6,636 bases of DNA from Lachnospiraceae bacterium (GTDB lineage: Bacteria > Bacillota > Clostridia > Lachnospirales > Lachnospiraceae). Shown here in pieces: positions 1 through 6,125 of the stretch. The number at the start of each line of letters is the position of its first letter. Position 1 is the stretch's first letter. The notes under the pieces were generated by a model. The model was not told the DNA's origin, made no database searches, and saw nothing but the letters and a program-made list of their open reading frames with translations. The position numbers were made by a program, and so were the translations under genes. Location: assembly GCA_900755865.1 (NCBI GenBank), contig CAAEHZ010000112.1, forward strand, positions 1-6,636, given 5' to 3'.

Positions 1-3000
1 ATGCTGGTAATCCAGCGGGTTATATACTATCCAGCTTGCCATATTGTCTTTGCTGTAAAAAACAGTAGCATTCAATTTTGTTCCCGAAAAAGCTCCCACT
101 CTTGTGCCGTAACTGGAATTCCATTGCAGGATACTGCCATCTTTGAAACAGTTTTCAAGCAGGTAAGTATGCCCCTGGGCAATATCCGTTTCATCCGGCT
201 TAAGCCACAGCAGCATTTCCTTCGCACTCCATGCGCCATGTGATGTTGCATCATAATACTGTTCCGTTTCTCCACCATAGATGGTTCCCGCAGCTATCTT
301 CGCAAACTCTCCCTGACCGATGGTATAATAGATTTCCACAGTTCCTGTATACTGGTTAATTCCTGTAATGGTTACTTTAGGCGCTTTTTCTGCATCAAAT
401 CCTTCCTCTCCGGGCTTATAGAGATAAGAATTTGTTGGATTCTGATAAGCCATACAGTATTCTGCCTGCTCCCAATTGTTTATCCCTTTGTCCCCATTAT
501 CATAACGCCGAGCATATTGCGGCTTAACCAGTTCCTTTTCATCCGTTCCATCCTTTGCGATCAATACAACTCTGGTCAGATACTGGGGCCAGGTATCAAA
601 GGTACGGTTCTCCAGCCCTTCTACTCTCAGACAGTTTCCTGCATAGGCAAGGGACAAATCCGTCAACTGGCATTTTTCGCATTGCCACCAGTTATCTGTT
701 GTTTCATGTTTCTGAAAAGCCACTGCCGCTGCGGGCATGGTAAATTTACCGTCTTTTCGTTCCAGCTCTGTGTTATCTGCTGTCTGATAGCCGGTACAGA
801 TTTCACCTGCCACCGTGATGTCCTTTCCGGGCAGACCATACCAGCTTCCATCCAATTCCCGGACGCAGTCTGCATTGGCGCCCCCTTCTTCCGTACCGGG
901 CATCGTCAGCCCTTCCGGAAGAGTAATCGGATACCATATCTGAAATCCGTCCTTTTTTCCTGTTATTGTATCCGTAAAATCAGCCGCAAGCTGATTACAG
1001 TAGATTCTCGCATCCAGCGCATCATCATCGTCTCCATTAAACTCAGATATCCGGGCACCTTCCTGTATGACAATATCTGCTCTGCCGTCAACCATTACAC
1101 TGCCTATTGTCACATTCTCACCCAGACGAAGCACTGCAGCAGTTATGGTATTTGTATCACTGTCTAAAGTTCCGCCCTGAAATTTCAGCCTTCCATCCAG
1201 CGCTATGTTTTCTATGGTGACATCCTGCTCTCCTGTTATGAACAGATAATGGGAAATATCATCTGTGACACTCAGGGTATGCGCTGCATCCCCCTCTGAA
1301 CGCAGCGTTATCTCTGCCGGCATATCCTCTTTATCCAGAATCTCATTGATACTCTGCCCAACTGTCGTATCCTGCAGCAGCACAATTTCCAGCTTTTCCC
1401 ATGCCCCATATTCCTTCCCGTTACTCTGGTGCGCTGACGTATTTGCCACATAGTTCACCGCCGCATCCCAGGTCTGGAAATATCTTTCTTTTCTCTCGCC
1501 ATTATTCTTTTCTATTACAAACTTTACTACGGCTCCCGTGGAATCATCCGGTGTATCAGCAGAAAGCACCTTTACATTGCTCAGATTCCTGTCCGTTCTG
1601 CTGATATCCATCTGAACACCGGCTGCGTAGAAGGCATATCCCTCCGCCAGCATGTCCAAAAAGGCAAAGCCACCCTCTTCCTCCTGCAGATTCTCGTCTG
1701 TTACAGCAGCAGAAATCGAAATCTCACCGTATTCCCCGCCGGAAAGCGTTACCTTTGCCGGTGCCAGACCGCTTTCATCTCTGGGGTCCAATTTCAGAGC
1801 CTTTATCTTTGCATCGCCGGATACCTTCAGTTCTGCGCCGCCATACACTTCAATCTCTGTACCCTCGTAAGTACCGCCGATAATAGTACAGGAAATGTCT
1901 GTATTGTTATTACTGCTCTTTCCCAGATAAAGACTTCTGCTGTAATAGCAGTCCTTCAATTCTGCCACAGCACCGCTGTAAAGATTCAGGTTTTTATAAT
2001 ACCTGCCGCCCTCCAGCGTAAGCTTTGCCTGATTACTTGCAGAAAGTGCTGCATTCAGACTGCCGCTTTTTTCATCGCTGGAATCCGTAAATACAGCCTC
2101 AGTCCCTTCCCCTGTGACTCCAAAGTAATTGCTGCTGACCGCACAGCCGTTGACATCCATACGGAAACTGACTTTTTTATCCGCTCCGCTTATTGTCCAG
2201 GAACATCCTGTTTCCGAAATATTTTTCAGCACCTTCAGGGTAATGTCAAAAGCTGCATCTGCCTCCCCGTCATTTATTTCAGCCACGATTGCATCCCGGG
2301 CTTTCTCGAGGGTTGCATAGCGCTTTGTCTGTCCGTTTACCACAGCCTCCACAACACCCTCTGCTACCGTAAACGTAACCGTCTGGGAAGTCACAGTATC
2401 TGCCCCGCAGGCTGCCACGCAATAATATTCATAGACACCAACTGAAAGCCCAGTGGGAATCTGATAGGTGGCAGAGTCCGCCCCCTGCTCCGTCAGCTTT
2501 TCCGCCTCGGTTGTTGTCCCGTCTACTGTTTTCTTCACATACCACTGATAGGAAATTTCAGTGCCAGCACTGCTGTCGCTGCTATCACCACTATTATTAC
2601 TATCATCGCTGTTACTGCTATCATCGCTATTACTGCTATCACCACTGTCGTTGCTATATGCCGCTTTTACTGTCAGCTCCGGTGCCTCTGCAGCGGTGTA
2701 GTTTTCTACTGCAATTTCATTTCCGCTCTGAATCTCCGGCTGGATTTCAAAATAGAGTGAACCCTGTTCCCCGCTACCCTGCTCTGTACTCTGGACGCTG
2801 GGCTGACTGGCTTCCTGAGTGCTGTTCTGTTCTTCACTCTGAGTACTCAGCTTGCTCTCCTGCTGGGTGCTGAACTGGCTGACATTCTGATTCTCGCTAT
2901 CCTGTCCTCCGTTCTGGGCACTTGACTGACTGGCTTCCTGAGTGCTGTTCTGTTCTCCATTCTGAGTACCCGGCTTGCTGTCATTCTGATTCTCGCTATC

Positions 3001-3231
3001 CTGCTCTGTACTCTGGACGCTCTGCTGGCTGTCCTCCCAACCTGCTTCCGCAAAAACTGACACACCCGTCATTTCTACTGCATTTACCCTCAATCCGGAT
3101 AAATCTACGGCTGAAACCACCATCAGACCTGCAAGAAACAATGCCATCCCCTGTCTTGCCTTTTTCCCCATTTTTCCTTTTGTCATTCTTTCTTTTACCA
3201 TTTTCCCTTTTGCTATTTCCCGTATCTTCAT
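1..3231 (-). CDS. Large secreted beta-helix/Ig-like surface protein (C-terminus beyond window)
   Basis: The frame is open for all 1077 codons from the ATG at 3231 to base 1, with no stop, so the protein runs off the left edge and any cell-wall anchor lies outside. The start has a strong AAGGGGAG site 5 nt upstream. Residues 1-51 form a long signal peptide: a Lys/Arg-rich n-region (1-28), a hydrophobic core (ALFLAGLMVVSAV, 30-42) and a likely cleavage site after VNA (51) or VFA (61). Residues 71-157 are a Gln/Ser/Asn-rich stalk. An Ig-like module follows at about 182-290 (SYQWY, 227-231). About 290-760 holds short Gly/Asn-punctuated beta-strand repeats such as LTLEGGRYYKNLNLYSG, typical of a right-handed beta-helix. 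A CEKC pair with a nearby His sits at 842-854, and a PKVTITGINQYTGTVEIYY module at about 949-969. The genes' close spacing puts it in an operon with the TetR gene. A role in adhesion or glycan contact is inference; no catalytic residues were identified. Confidence 0.85.
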   Translation of the reverse strand, partial: MKIREIAKGKMVKERMTKGKMGKKARQGMALFLAGLMVVSAVDLSGLRVNAVEMTGVSVFAEAGWEDSQQSVQSTEQDSENQNDSKPGTQNGEQNSTQEASQSSAQNGGQDSENQNVSQFSTQQESKLSTQSEEQNSTQEASQPSVQSTEQGSGEQGSLYFEIQPEIQSGNEIAVENYTAAEAPELTVKAAYSNDSGDSSNSDDSSNSDDSNNSGDSSDSSAGTEISYQWYVKKTVDGTTTEAEKLTEQGADSATYQIPTGLSVGVYEYYCVAACGADTVTSQTVTFTVAEGVVEAVVNGQTKRYATLEKARDAIVAEINDGEADAAFDITLKVLKNISETGCSWTISGADKKVSFRMDVNGCAVSSNYFGVTGEGTEAVFTDSSDEKSGSLNAALSASNQAKLTLEGGRYYKNLNLYSGAVAELKDCYYSRSLYLGKSSNNNTDISCTIIGGTYEGTEIEVYGGAELKVSGDAKIKALKLDPRDESGLAPAKVTLSGGEYGEISISAAVTDENLQEEEGGFAFLDMLAEGYAFYAAGVQMDISRTDRNLSNVKVLSADTPDDSTGAVVKFVIEKNNGERKERYFQTWDAAVNYVANTSAHQSNGKEYGAWEKLEIVLLQDTTVGQSINEILDKEDMPAEITLRSEGDAAHTLSVTDDISHYLFITGEQDVTIENIALDGRLKFQGGTLDSDTNTITAAVLRLGENVTIGSVMVDGRADIVIQEGARISEFNGDDDDALDARIYCNQLAADFTDTITGKKDGFQIWYPITLPEGLTMPGTEEGGANADCVRELDGSWYGLPGKDITVAGEICTGYQTADNTELERKDGKFTMPAAAVAFQKHETTDNWWQCEKCQLTDLSLAYAGNCLRVEGLENRTFDTWPQYLTRVVLIAKDGTDEKELVKPQYARRYDNGDKGINNWEQAEYCMAYQNPTNSYLYKPGEEGFDAEKAPKVTITGINQYTGTVEIYYTIGQGEFAKIAAGTIYGGETEQYYDATSHGAWSAKEMLLWLKPDETDIAQGHTYLLENCFKDGSILQWNSSYGTRVGAFSGTKLNATVFYSKDNMASWIVYNPLDYQH
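2569..2640 (-). repeat. 18-bp tandem repeat coding for Asp/Ser hexapeptides
   Basis: Four consecutive 18-bp units encode DSSNSD, DSSNSD, DSNNSG and DSSDSS (residues 198-221 of the surface protein). The tract lies between APELTVKAAY and GTEISYQWY, which look like the first two strands of one Ig-like domain. The repeat therefore appears to sit in a surface loop rather than in a linker. Clustered Asp could bind calcium and clustered Ser could be glycosylated, but neither can be shown here. Confidence 0.75.
2761..3021 (-). repeat. Gln/Ser/Asn-rich stalk with shuffled DNA repeats
   Basis: This codes for residues 71-157 of the surface protein, almost entirely Q, S, N, T, E, D and G. DNA segments recur: a 54-bp block at 2803-2856 and 2926-2979 with a few mismatches (NSTQEASQ in protein), a 24-bp block at 2881-2904 and 2980-3003 (DSENQN), and a 21-bp block identical at 2779-2799 and 3001-3021 (SVQSTEQ). 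The block order is not a simple tandem array, which suggests successive unequal recombination. In surface proteins such tracts usually serve as flexible, protease-tolerant stalks between the signal peptide and the folded domains. Confidence 0.8.
3154..3213 (-). repeat. 15-bp tandem repeat in the signal-peptide coding region
   Basis: Four adjacent 15-bp units (3199-3213, 3184-3198, 3169-3183 and a degenerate 3154-3168) encode the pentapeptides AKGKM, VKERM, TKGKM and GKKAR. The first three end in ATG and share the pattern x-aaa-gRa-aRa-atg with few differences. The unit length is a multiple of three, so copy-number change would lengthen or shorten the positive n-region of the signal peptide without shifting frame. 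Each copy also adds an in-frame ATG preceded by purine-rich sequence. Confidence 0.75.
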
Positions 3232-3246
3232 AATATCTCCCCTTTA
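3232..3246 (-). promoter_or_regulatory. Ribosome binding site overlapping the tetR stop
   Basis: Reading leftward, the TAA stop of the TetR gene runs directly into AAGGGGAG, then five bases, then the ATG at 3231. The last two bases of the stop codon are part of the Shine-Dalgarno stretch. This fixes the start of the surface protein and implies translational coupling of the two genes. Confidence 0.8.
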
Positions 3247-3888
3247 GCCTTTTGCAAAATTTACTATCATTTCCTTTTGCATCACTAACTCTGCTGTATA
3301 GTCCCTGTTATCTTCTGCTCCCCAGATAAAGCCGCCTGCATAATGGGCACAGGCTGCCATCATGGAATGTAATGTCACTCGGAAAAAAATATCCTCCGGG
3401 ATATCTGTGCGAAAAGTCCTGTCCTCCTTCGCCTTTTCATACATCAGATGAAATCTGGTATTGGCGGAATACAGAGAACGATGAAAGTCATCCAACTGCT
3501 CCCTCTCCGCACACTCATGCGTCACGTAATGGTTAAAATTATCATTATACTGCAACAAATCCTTATGGTTCTGATACATATCTATGTAACTGTCCAACGT
3601 AAATATAAACCGGTCTATTGCCGGTATATCCCCTACGGACGAAATCGGACGCTTTGCATCCAGTTCATCCAGATACTCTTTCCATTTTGCGGCACACACT
3701 GCAATGACAAGCTCCAGCTTACTGGAATAACATCGAAATAAGGTGGCACGCCCGATTCCCACCGCTTCGGCAATCTCTCCCATGCTCACCGGCTCAATTT
3801 TCCGCTCCACAAATATCCGAAACGCCGTATCAAGAATCCTTTGATTTCTGATACTCTCTTTTTCTAATTGTTTTTCTGTTTTCTGCAT
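3244..3888 (-). CDS. TetR/AcrR-family transcriptional regulator
   Basis: This is a 214-residue protein, the usual size for the TetR family. The N-terminal DNA-binding domain spans about residues 14-64: helix 1 RILDTAFRIFVERK, then MGEIAEAVGIGRATLF and CYSSKLELV, matching the family pattern of helix-turn-helix followed by tyrosine and the K-x-x-L of helix 4. The rest (about 70-214) is a divergent ligand-binding and dimerisation region, rich in aromatic residues and His, so the inducer cannot be named. Its stop lies 12 bases from the surface-protein start, which makes that gene the probable main target. Its own promoter (4066-4093) carries a palindrome over the -35 box, which fits autorepression. 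The ATG at 3888 has only a weak purine-rich site (AGAAAG) upstream; an in-frame TAA at 3937-3939, with no better start in between, limits alternatives. Confidence 0.93.
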   Translation of the reverse strand: MQKTEKQLEKESIRNQRILDTAFRIFVERKIEPVSMGEIAEAVGIGRATLFRCYSSKLELVIAVCAAKWKEYLDELDAKRPISSVGDIPAIDRFIFTLDSYIDMYQNHKDLLQYNDNFNHYVTHECAEREQLDDFHRSLYSANTRFHLMYEKAKEDRTFRTDIPEDIFFRVTLHSMMAACAHYAGGFIWGAEDNRDYTAELVMQKEMIVNFAKG

Positions 3889-4059
3889 TTTATTTTCTTT
3901 CTGTTTTTTCTTTTCCTGTTGTATTTTGCTTTCCTGTTATGCCTTCTTTTCCTTTTTCATTCTATTTTCTTACAGCAATTTGCTTCCCTGCTTCGTTCTA
4001 CTTTCTTACAGTAGTTCGCTTGTTAAGTCCTCCATACGCCATTTTTGATACACCCTATC
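3889..4059 (-). other. Purine-rich untranslated leader of the tetR operon
   Basis: About 170 bases between the predicted transcription start and the TetR ATG hold no convincing gene. On the transcribed strand it is strongly purine-rich, with AACAGGAAA motifs twice near the start codon. A seven-residue open frame (MKKEKKA) begins at 3960, in frame with tetR, and stops at 3937; it has no good ribosome site and may be chance. An imperfect repeat occupies the middle and is listed separately. Confidence 0.5.
3956..4021. repeat. Imperfect 30-bp direct repeat in the tetR leader
   Basis: Bases 3956-3985 and 3992-4021 match at 25 of 30 positions and are offset by 36 bases. The shared core is TTCTTACAG. 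A more degenerate relative (TGCTTTCCTG) appears at 3927-3936 next to the TGCTTCCCTG at 3981-3990. It may be a worn tandem duplication, or paired protein or RNA sites in the leader. Confidence 0.6.
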
Positions 4060-4078
4060 TCAATTATTTTATCAAAAA
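4042..4078. repeat. 9-bp inverted repeat flanking the -10 region
   Basis: TTTTTGATA (4042-4050) and TATCAAAAA (4070-4078) are exact reverse complements 19 bases apart. One arm touches the -10 box and the other falls just inside the predicted transcript, so it cannot be an RNA hairpin from this promoter. It is a second candidate regulator-binding site; arms this AT-rich may also arise by chance. Confidence 0.45.
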
Positions 4079-4093
4079 AGTGACAAAAGTCAA
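4066..4093 (-). promoter_or_regulatory. Promoter of the tetR-surface protein operon
   Basis: The -35 box TTGACT (4093-4088, 5 of 6 to consensus) is separated by 16 bases from the -10 box TAAAAT (4071-4066, 5 of 6). Transcription would start near 4059, leaving a leader of about 170 nt. It lies just downstream of the terminator of the preceding operon, which supports an independent transcription unit. Confidence 0.7.
4081..4092. promoter_or_regulatory. Candidate TetR operator over the -35 box
   Basis: TGAC-AAAA-GTCA is a perfect 4-bp dyad around four A residues, and one arm is part of the -35 hexamer. TetR-family repressors commonly bind palindromes that overlap the promoter of their own operon. 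Binding here would block RNA polymerase. The short arms make chance occurrence possible; the placement is what makes it credible. Confidence 0.45.
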
Positions 4094-4126
4094 TCTGTTA
4101 TTCGGACAGGATTCGGCTTCTTACAT

Positions 4127-4185
4127 AAAAAAAACAGTTTCAGAGAACATGTGAGCATACCACAATACATTTCCTGAAACTGTTT
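4127..4185 (-). terminator. Intrinsic terminator of the ATPase/RloB-like operon
   Basis: On the minus strand a 12-base arm (4185-4174) pairs perfectly with 4143-4132 (AAACAGTTTCAG on the plus strand), across a 30-base loop, and is followed by a run of eight T (4134-4127, overlapping the foot of the stem). The stem begins four bases after the stop codon of the small gene. The loop is larger than usual and the stem is AT-rich, so termination may be incomplete. The plus-strand side lacks a T run, so it serves only the minus strand. Confidence 0.75.
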
Positions 4186-4189
4186 CCTA

Positions 4190-4702
4190 TTACTTTCTTT
4201 CCAGATATTTATCAAATACCTTCAATATATTACTCGCAGAAGCTCTTATGGTAGTACATGATAACCTTTCAGCGCTGACCTCTTCAATCCCTTTCTTTTT
4301 TCTAAAAGCAGTTGCTTCCTGCACTTTCTGAGAATCTGAAACTTTGTGCCCCCAAAACACCTCTTCTACATCATGACAAAACCATACCAAATCGAAACCA
4401 TTATTCTCACAAAAACGGGAAATCTCTTTCCATTCTCTCTCATGTTCGGGATTTCTCTCATATTGGTCTGTATCAATAAAGTATATTACATGTGTATCTC
4501 CCAGGACAAATTCCTTTTCCTTCTTAGCTATTTCTCTTACTACATCCTTTGAATTGTATCTTGATTTTGAATTCATATTTATTTTGCTGATTTTTACTTT
4601 ATTATCTACTTTGTACCACCGACTTATTGTATCTAAAATATAAATACTATCCGTATCCGCAGACTTTTTTGTTTCTACACAAAGTATCATTTGAATTGCC
4701 AT
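4190..4702 (-). CDS. RloB/TOPRIM-like small partner protein, putative defence effector
   Basis: A protein of 170 residues from the preferred ATG at 4702. A GTG at 4708 would add two residues, but it lies only 2 bases from the GGGGAG site (4711-4716), whereas the ATG is 8 bases away. The fold signature suggests an RloB/TOPRIM-like protein: an N-terminal strand ending in glutamate (MILCVET), a hydrophobic strand leading to D-x-D (VIYFIDTDQY, about residues 72-81), and a third strand with acidic and His residues (LVWFCHDVEEVFWGHK, about 105-120) resembling the late conserved block of RloB. In TOPRIM proteins the Glu and D-x-D bind metal for nucleic-acid cleavage. The gene follows the ATPase with translational overlap, so the two probably work as a complex in which the ATPase senses or holds the effector. 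The family is recognised by pattern only; a DUF4435 (AriB)-type relation is an alternative. Confidence 0.65.
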   Translation of the reverse strand: MAIQMILCVETKKSADTDSIYILDTISRWYKVDNKVKISKINMNSKSRYNSKDVVREIAKKEKEFVLGDTHVIYFIDTDQYERNPEHEREWKEISRFCENNGFDLVWFCHDVEEVFWGHKVSDSQKVQEATAFRKKKGIEEVSAERLSCTTIRASASNILKVFDKYLERK

Positions 4703-4716
4703 AACCACTACTCCCC
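4703..4716 (-). promoter_or_regulatory. Ribosome site inside the ATPase 3' end
   Basis: The last two sense codons of the ATPase, GGG GAG, form the Shine-Dalgarno sequence of the downstream gene, followed by TAG and then the ATG eight bases on. The stop also overlaps a GTG (TAGTG). Ribosomes ending on the ATPase would be placed to start the partner, which favours balanced production. Confidence 0.7.
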
Positions 4717-6045
4717 AAAAATTCCAATAAAATCCGTCGCATCAATATTAAATGGAGAATCTTCTATCATTCCGTTTTTATAGCAATTTTCAGGTGACGC
4801 ATTTCCTCTTGACACCCACGGAACCAAATGATTATCACTGGATAAAAAATCAATAGAATTTCTATTCTCTTTTAATACGGTCATTGGGTCTAAATTATGT
4901 GTGGTAAAGCATAATTGACCTTTCCCATAATACATAAAATATTCAATCAACTTACACAAATATACATCATTTAAGTTTGAATCCATTTCATCAACAAAAA
5001 CTATCCCAACTGTGCTTGCGGATACAAAACAGTCAAACAACCTGATAAGTTTTTTAATTCCCGTGCTCTCAAACTCCTTATTTATAGCATAATCACCATA
5101 ATTCAAATTCAATTCACATTCATAGTGGTCGCCATTCTCTTTCGCATCAATATCGATTGAAACTAATTCAGGCTTAAATATTTTAATAAATTGTGTCAGT
5201 TGTTCTACTTTTTTCCTGTATTTATCAAAATAATCTTTTTCAACCCGCTTGTCATTTACGCTGGAAAATACATTGGTAATCTCGCCATACTCAATCAAAC
5301 CTTTTTGTAACTCTGGATTCTCCATACGACTTTCCTGTAATCTTTTGCGTAAGAAATATAACTCGTGTTGGTCTTCTTCAGCCAAATACACTTTTATTAC
5401 AATAGCTAATGCCAAGCACATAAAGATATGGATAAATAATTCTTTATCTGTTTTTTCTTCTCTTTTTATAATATCCTTTTCCAAATTTGTTATATAAATA
5501 TCTACAAAGGAATGTGACGTTAAGAGATTAAGTGATTTTTTCTCTAATACTTTTCTTTGTTCATCACTAGAATCAACAAACACCAATTCTCCATTTTTAA
5601 CCTCAAATACTAAATTATAATGATTGTTGGCATAATTTCCATTCTTTGTGCTCAAAATTTCTGACTGAATTTCATATAATCCTTTGTCATTTTTTCCTAT
5701 TTCCATGGAATATTTATATACTATATTTGATGTATTTATATCAATTAAAAACTCACACGAAAAGCAAAATCTCTGAGTTGACTTGTTAATAATTTCATCC
5801 AAAAATACCTGTGTTTTTGATTCATTCAGGTAGTTATCTTTAATCATTAAATCCTGGAATATTTTTACTGCTGTAATAATAGCAGATTTGCCACAGCCAT
5901 TTTCTCCATATATCGCCTTAATTCTATATTTATTCGCGTCGAATTTTTTATCAATTGTTTTTTTATAAAAATCTAAACAAATTTCCTTTTTAATGCTTTT
6001 TATACCGGAAACAGTCATATTCAATAAATAAACCAAATTGTCCAT
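4708..6045 (-). CDS. AAA/ABC-type ATPase of an AbiL/RloA-like defence system
   Basis: A 445-residue protein with the layout of the AAA_15/AAA_21 (RloA, AbiLi, AriA) group of SMC-like ATPases. Walker A is GENGCGKS at 47-54, after an N-terminal strand pair (LLNMTVSGIKSIKKEICLDF). A long middle insert (about 65-320) contains charged helices (about 185-285) likely to form an arm or coiled region. A signature-like segment FESTGIKKL is at 325-333, Walker B is GIVFVDEMDSNL at 347-358 with catalytic E353, and the switch His is in TTHN at 381-384. All key ATPase residues are present. An AAGGAG site lies 8 bases before the ATG. It shares an operon with the RloB/TOPRIM-like gene, overlapping by its stop codon. 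Base composition is clearly AT-richer than the surface-protein gene (a counted line at 5701-5760 is 13 of 60 G+C, against 31 of 60 at 1681-1740). Anti-phage function is inferred from family and pairing. Confidence 0.88.
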   Translation of the reverse strand: MDNLVYLLNMTVSGIKSIKKEICLDFYKKTIDKKFDANKYRIKAIYGENGCGKSAIITAVKIFQDLMIKDNYLNESKTQVFLDEIINKSTQRFCFSCEFLIDINTSNIVYKYSMEIGKNDKGLYEIQSEILSTKNGNYANNHYNLVFEVKNGELVFVDSSDEQRKVLEKKSLNLLTSHSFVDIYITNLEKDIIKREEKTDKELFIHIFMCLALAIVIKVYLAEEDQHELYFLRKRLQESRMENPELQKGLIEYGEITNVFSSVNDKRVEKDYFDKYRKKVEQLTQFIKIFKPELVSIDIDAKENGDHYECELNLNYGDYAINKEFESTGIKKLIRLFDCFVSASTVGIVFVDEMDSNLNDVYLCKLIEYFMYYGKGQLCFTTHNLDPMTVLKENRNSIDFLSSDNHLVPWVSRGNASPENCYKNGMIEDSPFNIDATDFIGIFGE

Positions 6046-6063
6046 ACTTCATACTCCTTTTTC

Positions 6064-6107
6064 GTAATATCATATGCTGTTTTGTAGAAAATATTACAAA
6101 ATGTAAT
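6064..6107. repeat. Three related inverted half-sites in the ATPase leader
   Basis: GTAATAT (6064-6070), ATATTAC (6091-6097) and GTAAT (6103-6107) can pair in two mutually exclusive ways: the middle element with the left one (7 bp) or with the right one (5 bp, five-base loop). The left element ends just upstream of the AAGGAG site at 6054-6059. This could be an RNA switch in miniature or simply AT-rich coincidence. Confidence 0.35.
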
Positions 6108-6125
6108 TTTTTATGGTTTATTTGT

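Noticed and set aside
517..1167. Plus-strand open frame of 216 codons
   Set aside because: It lies wholly opposite the 1077-codon minus-strand gene, has no plausible ribosome site and its Cys/Ile-rich translation resembles no protein; it is a shadow.
2511..2873. Plus-strand frame with Tyr/His/Cys repeats
   Set aside because: The pattern is the antisense reading of the Asp/Ser and Gln/Ser repeats of the surface protein.
2761..3021. Possible CRISPR-like repeats
   Set aside because: The repeats are coding, in frame, of unequal spacing and without unique spacers of uniform length.
4042..4078. Terminator or riboswitch in the tetR upstream region
   Set aside because: One arm overlaps the -10 box and would not be transcribed from the predicted promoter, and the arms are A/T only apart from one pair each.
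3939..4154. Plus-strand 71-codon hydrophobic frame
   Set aside because: It crosses the promoter, leader repeats and terminator of minus-strand units, lacks a ribosome site, and its hydrophobicity comes from T-rich sequence opposite a purine-rich leader.
5249..5497. Plus-strand 82-codon frame within the ATPase gene
   Set aside because: It is antisense to the conserved ATPase frame and shows no start signals.
4708..6045. OLD-family (Gabija) or Septu ATPase
   Set aside because: No TOPRIM domain is fused to the ATPase as in GajA, and the partner lacks an HNH motif as in PtuB or a UvrD-type helicase as in GajB.
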